NCBI RefSeq assembly: GCF_009727055.1
Contig: NC_052350.1
Coordinates: forward strand, 18,350,840-18,414,839
Origin: Benincasa hispida
Taxonomy: Eukaryota; Streptophyta; Magnoliopsida; Cucurbitales; Cucurbitaceae
Direction: 5' to 3'
DNA length: 64,000 nt
Position numbers and translations under genes: made by a program. The notes below the pieces were generated by a model. It did not search any database. It was not told the origin of the DNA and worked only from the letters and a program-made list of their open reading frames with translations. Positions 1 through 9,553 of the stretch are shown here, one piece after another (positions within the stretch are counted from its first letter, which is position 1; the number at the start of each line of letters is the position of its first letter).

Positions 1-60
1 AAAGCATTAAAAAAATATTAATAATAATGATTGATACTTTTTTAATTTAGGTTCAAAATG

Positions 61-388
61 ATTTTTGGTTCCTAAATTATCGTAGAAGTAACAATTTCGT
101 TCTCAAATTTACTATGTAATAATTTAGCACTTGTACCTTAAATTTTGTAACAATAACTGATAAACTAGGTAGAGATTCAATACTTTTACAAAATACAAAG
201 TCTACATCATAAAATAATAAAAACTGATATCTAATTTTGATGATTTTTCACATTAAGGACTAGATTGTTACAAATTTGAAAGTATAAGGACTAAATTGTT
301 ATATATTATAAACTAAATTGTTATAAAATTGAAAGTACATGGAGTAAATTGTTACTTTAATAAAAATTTGAGGACCAAAAGTTTTTTT
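61..388. repeat. MITE-like inverted-repeat element
   Basis: The ends mirror each other. The left arm reads TTTTTGGTTCCTAAATT, then AGTAACAATTT; the reverse complement of the right arm reads CTTTTGGTCCTCAAATTT, then AAGTAACAATTT. The interior repeats the unit AGGACTAAATTGTTA several times. No coding capacity is visible. It looks like a small non-autonomous DNA transposon, but I could not fix a target duplication, so the edges are approximate. Confidence 0.5.
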
Positions 389-395
389 AATCATT

Positions 396-722
396 TATTA
401 ATTATAGTAAAATTAGTATATTTGAAACAAAATCTAGCATATTTGATTTCCAATAGATTTTAGCAGATTTAAAATTTCATATGTATAGGAAAGATGAGCA
501 AGACAGGATGAGAGGACTTTTAAAAAAAATTCAATTTTTTGTTTGAGGCGGTTTGACTGTGAATACCCATATATACAGGGGTATAAGTGGAAAAAATTTT
601 CACCCTCTTTTCTTAAAAGCATGGTGGTCAAAATTGTAAATACTCCAAGATTTAAGACATTTTTCATTACAGATGTTTATTTGGAGCTGTATAGCATAAT
701 TCCCCAAATAATAATACTCCAA
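396..722. other. AT-rich gap, no gene seen
   Basis: AT-rich DNA with short open frames on both strands. None shows a recognisable domain or biased composition. I see nothing supportable here. Confidence 0.5.
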
Positions 723-1200
723 GTAAGATTACAGTGAAATACTGCTCCATAACATCCAAAGCATCTGAATGACACAACAATGTAAGATAAGAGAGCTCAA
801 GTCATAACTCCATTCTTGTAAGTTGTAATCAATGCTTATTCTTGTCTCCAAGGTCGTTAATAGTTTCAGACTTCTTGCTATTGCTATTGCAGCACACAAA
901 TCCCAAACAGAACCATGCCCGCCCTTTGTTAAACCAAGGCAGAGATCAAATGCCAATTACAGATCACCAGCAACTGCAGCTTCTCTAGCTATAGCTTGTT
1001 CAACTGCTGATATCTCTGTTGGAGAGCTCAATCCGAGAAGCTTGCCAACCTGAATGAGTCCATCAACATGTATATAAGCTCCGGTATGACTTGAAATTGC
1101 CATTTTTATTATCTCCCTTGGATCTTTTATTTGTGCACGGGAAGAAGAATCACTCCAAGACTTGGTAGTAATTCTGTCAGAGCATCAATAATATCAAACT
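723..1200 (-). pseudogene. MIP2/NBAS-like (Sec39 domain) gene relic, downstream part
   Basis: Read on the - strand from about 1198, the frames give IIDALTELLPSLGVILLPV, then after a frame change IKDPREIIKMAISSHTGAY, VGKLLGLSS, AIAREAAVAGDL and LAFDLCLGLTKGGHG. I recognise this from memory as the plant MAG2-interacting protein 2 / NBAS family, whose Sec39 domain works in an ER-Golgi tethering complex. It is broken: a frameshift follows the LLPV segment, and a TAA stop sits between GDL and LAFDL where the family usually has Gln. Near 880 the text jumps to a much later part of the protein (HSDALDVMEQYFTVIL, about 725-775), which implies loss of a large middle portion. No start codon, no intact exon set. 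The upstream part of the same relic lies at 8154-8309, beyond a retrotransposon. Identity fairly sure; loss of function very likely. Confidence 0.72.
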
Positions 1201-1620
1201 CTAGAAAGTTCTATTTCAAATGACAAAGCGGCAAAAGTTCTGCTTAGAGAAGATTCTCCATTAGCAGGAGTCTACTCATTTAACTCTGCATAATCAGTTT
1301 TGTTTGGGTCTTCCGTCCTAGTTTCTTTGAACAACTTTCGGCCATGCAGTTTTAGCAAAGCCAGATCTTCTTTTTTGGATGTGCATCTTCATCGCATTCC
1401 TTTCTTCTGCTTTTGTTATGGGTCTATTTTCTATTACTGTATTTGTCTTTGATGCATTGGCATGTCATCTTTTTCTGTTCTTTATTTGTCATCACCTGGG
1501 TTGGGTTTGTCTTCCTCTCCTATTTTTGGGCTTCTTATATGTGTTTGATGGTTCTTCCTTTTGTAACTCTTTGGATTATTTCATGTTTCTTATTATTAGA
1601 TAATATATAATTATATTTAC
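1201..1620. other. Flank of the gene relic, no clear feature
   Basis: On the - strand the part next to 1200 may continue the MIP2-like relic, but stops crowd every frame and I cannot align it. The segment 1380-1600 is T-rich with hydrophobic-looking short frames on the + strand, typical of chance ORFs. It ends at the target site of the copia element (TTTAC). Confidence 0.4.
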
Positions 1621-1837
1621 TGATGAAACATAAAAGAAGCGAGAAGAAAAGAGAGACCAACACACAGTTTATGTGAAAATCCTAGAATAGGGAGAAAAAT
1701 CACGATACAGACCTTTTTCTTATTATTGAATTGATACACTGAATACAAGGGAACAGGGTGAATAAATAGACAATAGAGAACCCTAGGGTGGAAGACAATT
1801 ACAAAAATACCCCTAGGTTAAAACCCTACTTTCAACA
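1621..1837 (-). repeat. copia-1 3' LTR
   Basis: Starts TGATGAAACATAAAAG and ends TTTCAACA on the + strand (TG...CA). It matches 7585-7801 nearly base for base, with scattered substitutions and the same length. In element orientation it follows the polypurine tract GAGGAGGAG (complement of 1838-1846). Confidence 0.93.
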
Positions 1838-2503
1838 CTCCTCCTCAGGGGCATAAATATCAATAAGATCCAACTTACTTATACAATAAACAAAGTTTGG
1901 CCTAAGTAATCCCTTGGTGAGAACATCAGCCATTTGTTGGTTTGAGGGAATATACGGGATGCAAATGTTTCCACTATCCAGTCTTTTTTTGATGAAGTGT
2001 CTGTCAATCTCTACATGTTTGGTTCTGTCATGTTGGACTGGATTGTTTGCAATGCTTATTGATACTTTATTATCACAAAAAAATTTCATTGGAAGCTCAC
2101 TATCTTGGTGAAGATCAGACAACACCTTCTTCAACTAGATTTCTTCATAGATCCCTAAGCTCATTGCCCTGTATTCAGCTTCAATGCTACTTCTGGCAAC
2201 CACTCCCTGTTTCTTACTTCATCATGTGACAATGTTACCCCAGATAAAGGTGCAGTATCCGAAGGTTGACTTTCTATCAACGATAGAGCCTGCCCAATCA
2301 GAATTGGTATATGCTTTGATAGCCCTTTTTCCGAGCTTTCTGAACATCAGGCCCTTACCATGAGTCCCCTTCAAGTACCAAAGGATAGACTCAACCGCAG
2401 TCATATGCTCCTCATAGGGAGCTTGCATAAATTGGCTTACCACGCTCACTGCATATGAAATATCTGGTCTTGTATGGGACAGGTAGATCAACTTCCCAAC
2501 CAA
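1832..2503 (-). pseudogene. copia-1 RNase H, broken
   Basis: Two - strand frames (2503-2222, then 2134-1832) together carry copia RNase H. The first contains GKLIYLSHTRPDISYAVSVV, the usual end-of-RT/RNase H junction, and DWAGSIVDRKSTFGYC. The second contains FCDNKVSISIANNPVQHDRT, KHVEIDRHFIKKRLDSG and MADVLTKGL. Here the family would have ADNQ...A; a frame change around 2134-2222 replaces the segment with the catalytic Glu. The reading ends inside the 3' LTR edge. Confidence 0.85.
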
Positions 2504-2522
2504 CCTCTGATACCTTTCCTTA

Positions 2523-3703
2523 TTAACAGGAATTTTGTTGTTTATAACACCAAGTTTGTATATACTCCACGGGTGTGTCAGCTGGTTTACACCTAGTCAT
2601 GCCTGTTTCTTTGAGTAAGTCCAGTGTATATTTTCGTTGCGACACTGAAATACCTTCTCTTGATCGGGCCACTTCCATTCCAAAGAAGTATCTTAGCTTA
2701 CCGAGGTCTTTAATCTCAAACTTTTTAGCTATTTTTGTTTTAAGCCTCGTAATTTTACCCTCATCGTCGCCAGATAGAACAATATCATCAACATACACTA
2801 TGAGGACTGTAATCTTCCAGGAGCTTGACCTTTTTATAAACAGTGTATGATCCGAGTGCCTTTGTTTATATCCTTGTGCTTTAACAAATGTGGTGAACCT
2901 GTCAAACCAAGCCCTTGGAGACTGTTTCAACCCATATAACGACTTTGTCAGTCTGCATACCCTGTGCTTGAACTGACTCTTGAACCCAGGAGGGGGGCTC
3001 ATATAGACTTCCTCTTTAAGTTCTCCATTCAGGAATGCATTCTTAACATCTAACTGGTGAAGTGGCCAATCTTTGTTCACAACAATACCCGAATAGTGTT
3101 GAGTTTAGCCACGAGAGAGTATGTTTCAGAGTAATCAACTCCGAAGGTTCGAGTGAAGCCTTTAGCAACCAATCTGGCCTTATACCGATCAATCATCCCA
3201 TCTGATTTGTACTTTACGATGAACACCCATTTGCATCCAACTGTCTTGTGCCCTTCAAGTAAAGACACTTGTTCCCAAGTTTCATTTTTCTCATGAGCCC
3301 TAATTTCTTCCATAACAACCGTTTTCCATTCAGAACTCTCTATTGCTTCACGAATACTGCTTGGGACCATGATAGTATCCAAGCTGGTAGTGAGAGCTTT
3401 AAATACGGGAGGAAGATTTCTATATGTCATGCAGCTGTGCATAGAGTACTCCGTGCATGAACGAGTACCTTTCCTCGGCGCTATAGGGAGGTTGAGAGAG
3501 GCATCATGATTTTCCAACTTTCCTGATTTCTTAGTATGTTTGGTCATCTGTATATCAGGGATTTCAGTAGTACTCTCCACTTCCTCACCAATTGCTGGCA
3601 TTTTTTCTCTACTGCTATCATTCTTAGTTGTCTCCTCATCTATCACATTTTCGGTATTGTCACCTCCTTTGTCCTTATCCTCTTTGCATTTGTCAGTCTC
3701 CAT
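2523..3703 (-). pseudogene. copia-1 reverse transcriptase, broken
   Basis: Frame 3703-3077 gives the hinge and N-terminal RT: EWKTVVMEEIRAHEKNETWE, GCKWVFIVKYKSDG, DRYKARLVAKGFTRTFGVDY. A frame change at about 3080 leads to 3080-2523: HQLDVKNAFLNGELKEEVYM, LYGLKQSPRAWFDRF, the catalytic box IVYVDDIVLSGDD, and DLGKLRYFFGMEVARS. The YVDD box is intact, but a frameshift splits the domain and another stop precedes RNase H. The upstream hinge is cut at 3716 by a MITE, so the pol frame cannot be continuous. Confidence 0.9.
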
Positions 3704-3715
3704 ACATATATCAAC

Positions 3716-4330
3716 TAGGGGTGTTCAAAAAACCCGATGACCTGAAAAAACTGATCAACCCAACCCAACCCATACGGTTTGAGTTGGGTTATCAACTCAT
3801 TTGGGTTGGATTGGGTTCAAACAAATGAAAATTTTATGGGTTGGGTTGGTTCATGGGTTCATTTAATATAACCAAATCAACCTAAACCGACCCAAATTTA
3901 TTATTAACTTAAAAAAAAATTGTATTACTTATAACACAATTATATATACATATGTTGATTTTAGTTTGATTTAATTTCAATATTTTTTGAATAATTTATT
4001 CTTCAACAACTCTTAAAGTAGTTTCTTTGCACTTTAGAAAGAAATTTTTCACTATATAAATTGAAATTAAGTTGTTAATCTTAATTCAATATATGAAAAT
4101 AATTCAATTAGAATTTTACATATTTACATTTTGTTTCTTTTTAGAACAAAATTTTAAATAAATAACCCGATTAACCTGAACCAACCCAACTCAAATATTT
4201 CATGGTTGGGTTGGGCTAGGTTCATTTTTTAATAAGGGTTATTTGGGTTGAAAAAATGTACAACTCGAACAATTGGGTTGGGTTTAAAAAGTTTTTCAAT
4301 CCAACCCAGTCCAACCCATGAACACCCCTA
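3716..4330. mobile_element. hAT-like MITE inside copia-1
   Basis: Perfect 12-bp terminal inverted repeats: TAGGGGTGTTCA at 3716-3727 and TGAACACCCCTA at 4319-4330. The 8-mers outside them are ATATCAAC (left) and ATATAAAC (right), an 8-bp target duplication with one mismatch. An 8-bp duplication and a TAGGGGTG end are typical of the hAT superfamily. Subterminal regions are rich in GGGTTGGGTT units on one side and the complement on the other. The middle is AT-rich with no transposase. It interrupts the copia-1 pol hinge, so it is younger than that insertion. Confidence 0.85.
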
Positions 4331-4781
4331 ATATAAACATCATTAGTTACAGGAATACATGTACCTGGACCTGATGCAGAGTCTGATTCATGGATCGGAG
4401 CCGAATGTTCAATAGATGGCTCCTTTCTTTCTAAGATTCTTCCTATAGTAGGTTATCCATGGAATTTGGTTGATAGGAAGGACCGGCAGGCATTTTCAGA
4501 ACTGGGAGAAAGAATCGGGTCGGATTCTAAAGGAATAGCATAGGAAAACCAGTTAGTCTCTTCACTCAAGCTCTCCCCCTAAAGAGGACAAACGGGAAAG
4601 AAGGGTTGATCCTCAAGGAAGTAATGTCCATGGAGACAAAATACTTACGAGAAGACGGATAATAGCACTTATACCCACGTTGGTGGAGAAGGTACCCAAC
4701 AAAGACACATTTCTGAGCACGTGGAGTGAATTTTGTGCGATTTGGGCCATGGGAATGGACAAACGCAACGCAGTTGAAGAC

Positions 4782-5162
4782 CTAGAGGGGAACATAAAAA
4801 ATAAAACGAGTAGTCGGATAGGATTCTTTGAATAGGTCCAAGGGATTATGAAAGTCAAGGACACAAAAGGGCATGCAATTAATGAGGTGGGCGACAATAA
4901 GAATGGCATCTCCCCACAGATAGGACGAAAGAGTTGCAGACAACATTAAAGACCAGACGACTTCCACCAGATGATGATGTTTATGCTCGACTATTCCATT
5001 CTGATGGGGAGTATAAGCACATGAGCTCTGGTGGACAATCTCCTTAGACACAAGAAATTCTCGGAAATAGGTGTTAAAGAACTCTCGCCCATTATCAATC
5101 CTCAAAATTACAATCTTCTGGGTTTCAACAGTTGTATAGAATTGTTGAAAGACAGAAAACAC
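4782..5162 (-). pseudogene. copia-1 integrase, partial
   Basis: Carries the second half of a copia integrase core: VILRIDNGREFFNTYF (second catalytic Asp), HQSSCAYTPHQNGIVEHKHH (catalytic Glu in the usual NGxxE setting), then SSYLWGDAILIVAHLINCMP. The first catalytic Asp lies upstream in another frame, near 5200-5300, where stops interrupt. A shifted frame (4909-4613) continues the C-terminal part. Dead as it stands. Confidence 0.85.
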
Positions 5163-5599
5163 CTCAGACTTATCAGTAAGTAAGAAAACCCAAGTGAGGC
5201 GGGTGCGGTCGTCAATGAAGGTGACGAACCAACGTTTGCCAGTGAAGGTAGTAGTAGATGAGGGTCACCAAACATCACAATAAATTAGGAAGAAAGGATT
5301 GGACGACTTATAGGTTGAGAATGAAAAGTAACACGACCTTGTTTGACACGAATACACACATCACAATTTAAGAGGTTATATTAACATTGCGGAATAAATG
5401 CGGAAATAAATATTTCATATATTGAAAGTTTGAAAATCCTAAACGATAATGCCATAACATAAAGTCATTTTTCGGAAGTAGAAAAATTTAAAGACATAAA
5501 ACCAGTTCTATGATCCTCCCTAGAAGAAGCATCGTCAGAAAGGAATTAGAGTCCCCTATCGTGTCGAGCAGTGTCAATCGTCATCCCCGACTTCTAGTC

Positions 5600-6085
5600 C
5601 TAAAACACAATAGAATCTAGTGAGAAAATGGCCTTACAATTCAGATCTCTCGTAATTTTACTGACCGGTAAAAGATTATATGAAATTTTAGGCACATGTA
5701 GTGTATCATGTAGTGTTAAACCATCAAACGGAGAGGTATGTCCTTTCCCTGCAACCGGGGAAAATGACCCATCTGCAATTCTAATACGTTCATTCCCTGC
5801 ACTCGGACAGTATGAAATAAACAGATCTGAAGAACTGGTGAGGTGATCTATGGCCCCTGAATCTACAATCCAGGGTTTCTTGCCATTAATGCTAATAAGA
5901 CTAAAAGAGGGAAATGTACATGGTTGTGCAATAACACTCACCCCGACCGCACTTAAATTGGTCTTATTATTGGCTGAGGGTTGATGTTGTGTATTCTCAT
6001 TAACTGAGTCACTTATGAGGGCACGCCTAGAGTTTGATTTATCATGTGACTGTTGTCGCCTACTGTTTGGGGGTCTCCCGTGCAA
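5600..6085 (-). pseudogene. copia-1 protease and gag-pre-integrase region
   Basis: 161-aa frame with PWIVDSGAIDHLTSS, the copia aspartic protease active site (DSGA), followed by the HVPKISYNLLPVSKITRDLN stretch that leads into integrase in copia elements. Upstream, near 6090-6140 in another frame, lies a decayed zinc knuckle (CEHSKKP-stop-HTKDQC) that has lost its second Cys and gained a stop. Confidence 0.87.
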
Positions 6086-6441
6086 CTTTCAGCACTGGTC
6101 CTTCGTATGTCATGGCTTCTTACTATGCTCACAAACAGGTGTGGGCTTTTATCACCGTCGGCACTAGATTCCTTCGTAACAAAGGCTGATGCATCAATGG
6201 AAACAACAACAGGATTGTTCATAGCATGTGATCCAGAGAGAGGGTGTAGGTCATTTACCCAATATGCGACTTCGAACATTATCAAATTTGGGGTTCAATC
6301 CCGCCAGGAACATATACACCCGGTCAGCCTCTTCAAATTTCAAGTATTGGGCCCCATCTTGTGCACAGTTCCAGACAATCTCTCGGCAAAGGTCCATCTC
6401 TTGCCAATACACTGACAGTTTATTAAAGTAGAATGTGATAT

Positions 6442-7104
6442 CTATGGTCCCTTATTTGCACTCATAGATCTGCTTGTGTAGTGTGTACAGCGGAGATGCA
6501 TTCTGTTGCTTTGAGTACAGGTCCTTTGCTGCCTCCCAGATATCTTTAGCAGTTGTTGCATACAATAAAGGTCGGCAAATCTGTCGCTCCATACTACTAA
6601 TGAGAACAAAGTGTAATAGAGAATCTCCTCTTTCCAAATTCTTTCTTGAGGATCGCCCGGGATAGGTTTTGGAATTTCTCCTGTCAGATACCTGCATTTG
6701 TGCCTTCCCTCTAAGGCCATTCTGATCGATTGGGGCCAAGAGAAATAATTCTGGCCGTTCAATTTTTCTCCTACCAAAAATCCTACAGAATTTCCTATTA
6801 AGCCAGATAAGTAAGTTGTATTGGGCAAAATAGAGAACGAATTTACCGGATTCTCTGTGGTGACAGGTTGAGGATTTGTGCCAAGAGTCGTTTCCAAATC
6901 TGAAATCTGCATTTGGAGATACGCCAACTGTCGTCGGACATCATCAGGGTATTGGGCCGAGCCACCATGATTTAGCGTGGCTGGAAAGGAAGCTACGACC
7001 GACGACTGGGTATGGGAAGAACCAGTTATGTATGCTGGAATCGAGCCGCCGGCTAGAGAAGTCACGAACAGAGGCTGTGTTGGGTCATCTGCTCGGATCG
7101 ACAC
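6442..7104 (-). pseudogene. copia-1 gag, partial
   Basis: Contains KLNGQNYFSWPQSIRMALEG and YLTGEIPKPIPGDPQE, the signature of copia-type gag. An alternative frame (6739-6452) continues it with ATTAKDIWEAAKDLYSKQQN. A shift near 6640 separates the two. A further - strand stretch at 7327-7570 (KSFIQAAVEEYLQAALPQL) is probably the gag N-terminus. Confidence 0.82.
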
Positions 7105-7572
7105 TCGAAATGGCTATGGTTGGACAGAGACAGAAGTGATCGGCTCATGCGGGATGATCAACATGTGAAACGGCTGCAGTTGGACAGAGACAAGAGCGAC
7201 TGGCTCGTGCGGCATGATCGGTGTGGACGAAGGGTTTTGCGGTATCCCACCGATGCAGCTTGGCCCAATCCCACGTCTCTGACCGTCGCACGAGTCCTCG
7301 GTCTAGAACAACGTCGATAACATTCTCTACGACTCCTGGATCGAGCGTCTCTGACCATTGAAGACGGCGTCGGTCTGGAACGTCTCGTCTATTAGCAGCG
7401 ACTGGACAGCTACGGTGGCTGGGATTAGCTGCGGTAGGGCGGCTTGAAGATACTCCTCCACAGCCGCTTGAATGAAAGATTTCATGTCCACGATTGGAGC
7501 TCCATCAGTTCCCACAGGGGTTGCTAAAGACGTTTGTGGTTGGTTCTTGTTGATGACAGCTAGGGTTTCGTC

Positions 7573-7584
7573 GTCATGATACCA
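7573..7584 (-). other. copia-1 primer-binding site
   Basis: Immediately inside the 5' LTR the - strand reads TGGTATCATGAC. Its first eight bases match the canonical TGGTATCAGAGC that pairs with initiator Met-tRNA; the rest has decayed. Confidence 0.7.
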
Positions 7585-7801
7585 TGATGAAATATAAAAG
7601 AGGCAAGAAAAAAAGAGAGACCAATACACAGTTTACGTGGAAACACTAGAACAGGGAGAAAAACCACGATACAGACTTTTTTCTTATTATTGAATTGATA
7701 CATTGAATACAAGGGAACAGGGCGAATAAATAGACAGTAAAGAACCCTAGGGTGGAAGATAATTAGAAAAATACCCCTAGGTTAAAACCCTACTTTCAAC
7801 A
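7585..7801 (-). repeat. copia-1 5' LTR
   Basis: 217 bp, TG...CA ends, aligned without gaps to 1621-1837 with a modest number of substitutions. The primer-binding site adjoins its inner end. Confidence 0.93.
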
Positions 7802-8153
7802 TTTATCTTCACCTATCAACTTAAACTACTTTAGAGTCAATTGGTAATTTAATATTTATCCAAAAAGAAGAATATTAAACAAATTCTACTTTCTTCAATG
7901 AGATAGAGATACTCACCCACAGGCTGAGTAAATATTGGTGTACTCTTCCCACTTCTTTTTGTAATTACAGCTCTTTCATGATAGATATAAGCTAGGGCCT
8001 TTTCTTTTCATACTCACTCAATTTTTTTTGTATGTAATATCAAAATATTAAATGAAAATCACAAATTCTTACATAAAAAAGGGAAAAAAAAACTAGCATA
8101 AAACTTGCCACAAAGGAATAAGAACATGACACTAATGAAGTTAAATCGCCTTG
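7802..8153. other. Gap between copia-1 and the gene relic
   Basis: AT-rich, no recognisable coding. It may be intron DNA of the MIP2-like relic: on the - strand the relic's readable text stops after LPQMQ near 8154 and becomes anonymous sequence. Confidence 0.4.
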
Positions 8154-8309
8154 CATTTGAGGTAGCTTTGACAAAATGCCTGCCATGGTACTCCATCTAT
8201 CAGTATTAATAGATAAATATATGCACACCAATGCACAGTCAACAACTTCCACCACATTTCTGAAAAACTCACTAGTTTCAAAGTCTCTGCACCCTTCTTC
8301 AATGACCAA
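8154..8309 (-). pseudogene. MIP2/NBAS-like gene relic, upstream part
   Basis: The - strand reads EEGCRDFETSEFFRNVVEVV then CALVCIYLSINTDRWSTMAG and ILSKLPQMQ. This resembles the stretch of plant MIP2 proteins upstream of the Sec39-domain text found at 723-1200 (recalled, not searched). The order is right for one - strand gene: this part first, then a 6.2-kb retrotransposon, then the downstream part. Beyond LPQMQ the frame stays open but the composition changes, so I end the call there. Without a search the family match for this piece alone is moderate. Confidence 0.55.
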
Positions 8310-8324
8310 TAGGCATTTCCTTCT

Positions 8325-8546
8325 ATTAAAATAAAGGAGAAAGAAGTAAAAGAATAAGTTTTACATGGAAGACCCTAAATTAGGGAGAAAAAATCACGAT
8401 ATGAGAGTTTTTATTATTCAACCTATTTACAAACATCACATACCCAACATATAAATAGACTAAGGCAATCCCTAATACAGTAGGGAAAAGTAGAGAAATA
8501 TAAAAAGACTAAAATGCCCTTAGGACATATATAACAGTTTTCAATA
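8325..8546 (-). repeat. copia-2 3' LTR
   Basis: Aligns in layout with the copia-1 LTR (AGGGAGAAAAAATCACGATA near the left, AATAGACTAAGGCAATCCCTA, ending TTTTCAATA). The inner edge adjoins CTCCTCTTCAAG, the complement of a polypurine tract. Terminal bases have drifted (TA rather than CA), so edges are within a few bases. Confidence 0.75.
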
Positions 8547-8799
8547 CTCCTCTTCAAGTTGGGGTGTAAATGTCAATAAGGTCCAACTTGCTAATACAAG
8601 TATCAAAGCTTTGCCTTAGTAACCCTTTAGTGAGGATGTCAGCAACTTGTTGACTTGAAGGATGTAGAAAATATAAATACTGCCACTGTCCAATTTTTCT
8701 TTAATGAAGTGTCTGTTGATCTCCACATGTTTAATTCTATCATGTTGCATTGGGTTGTTGGCTATACTTATAGTAGCCTTGTTATAAAACTTTCTTCAA

Positions 8800-9553
8800 C
8801 TATATCTCTTCACATATTTCCAGACTCATAGTCTTATATTCTGCTTCAACACTTAGCAACCACATCTTGCTTCTTACTCCGTCAAGTAACAAGATTACCC
8901 CAAAAGTATAATACCTTGAAGTTGACTTTCGGTTTATAACAGATCCTGCCCAATCAGAGTCAGTATAAGCCTTAATGCATCTTCTATCATATTTCCTGAA
9001 CATTAGGCCTTTTCCCAAATAACAACCTTCATATGTTTCTCGTAAGGTACCTGCATAAACTAACTATATCATCAGCGGCATTATCACCTGACAGAATGAT
9101 ATCATCAGCATACACAATTAGAACAACCAACTTTCCCGATGTTGACTTCTTTGTGAACAAGGTATGATCAGAGTGCCCTTAAATGAACCCTTGGGACTTA
9201 ACAAAGATGGTGAACCTATCAAACCAAGCCTTCGAAGGTTGTTTCGAACCACATAGGGGTTTTCTAAGCTTACAAACTTGATGATTAAATTGAGCTTCAA
9301 ACCCATGAGGAGGACTCATATAGACCTTTTCTTCTAATTCACTATTCAAAAATGCATTCTCCACATCAAATTGACGAAGAGGCCAGTATTTGTTAATGGC
9401 CACTGAGAGAAAGATCCAAATCGTGTTCAGTTTTATAACTGGAGAGAATTTTTCTGAGTAATCGATTCCATACGTCTGAGTAAACCCTTTAGCAACCAAT
9501 ATAACTTTGTACCTATCTATAGTTTCATCAAACTTATACTTAACAGTGCGCAC
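8800..9553 (-). pseudogene. copia-2 RT and RNase H with internal deletion
   Basis: 9553-9179 reads DRYKVILVAKGFTQTYGIDY, QFDVENAFLNSELEEKVYMS and SKAWFDRFTIFVKSQGFI. The next frame gives VLIVYADDIILSGDNAADD at about 9070-9125: the active-site box is YADD where YVDD is usual. The text then jumps to GKGLMFRKYDRRCIKAYTDS and DWAGSVINRKSTSRYYTF (9018-8800), which is RNase H. Roughly 600 bases present in copia-1 between these points are gone. Several stops and frame changes. Confidence 0.85.

Larger units (their letters stand above)
1621..7801 (-). mobile_element. Complete but inactive Ty1/copia element (copia-1)
   Basis: The element reads right to left. Two 217-bp LTRs (1621-1837 and 7585-7801) bound it. 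Flanking 5-mers TTTAC (left) and TTTAT (right) fit a target duplication with one change. Inside the 5' LTR a TGGTATCA primer-binding site follows directly, and a GAGGAGGAG polypurine tract precedes the 3' LTR. Gag, protease, integrase, RT and RNase H follow in copia order (integrase before RT), each broken by stops or frameshifts. Short LTRs and the sequence style fit an Ale/Retrofit-like lineage (inference). A MITE (3716-4330) sits between integrase and RT. The element landed inside a MIP2-like gene relic that is recognisable on both sides. Confidence 0.92.

Noticed and set aside
1379..1610. Two overlapping hydrophobic + strand frames
   Set aside because: T-rich DNA read as Phe/Leu/Cys; no conservation signal.
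6053..6431. 120-aa and 67-aa + strand frames
   Set aside because: Complement of copia-1 gag/protease; no independent support.
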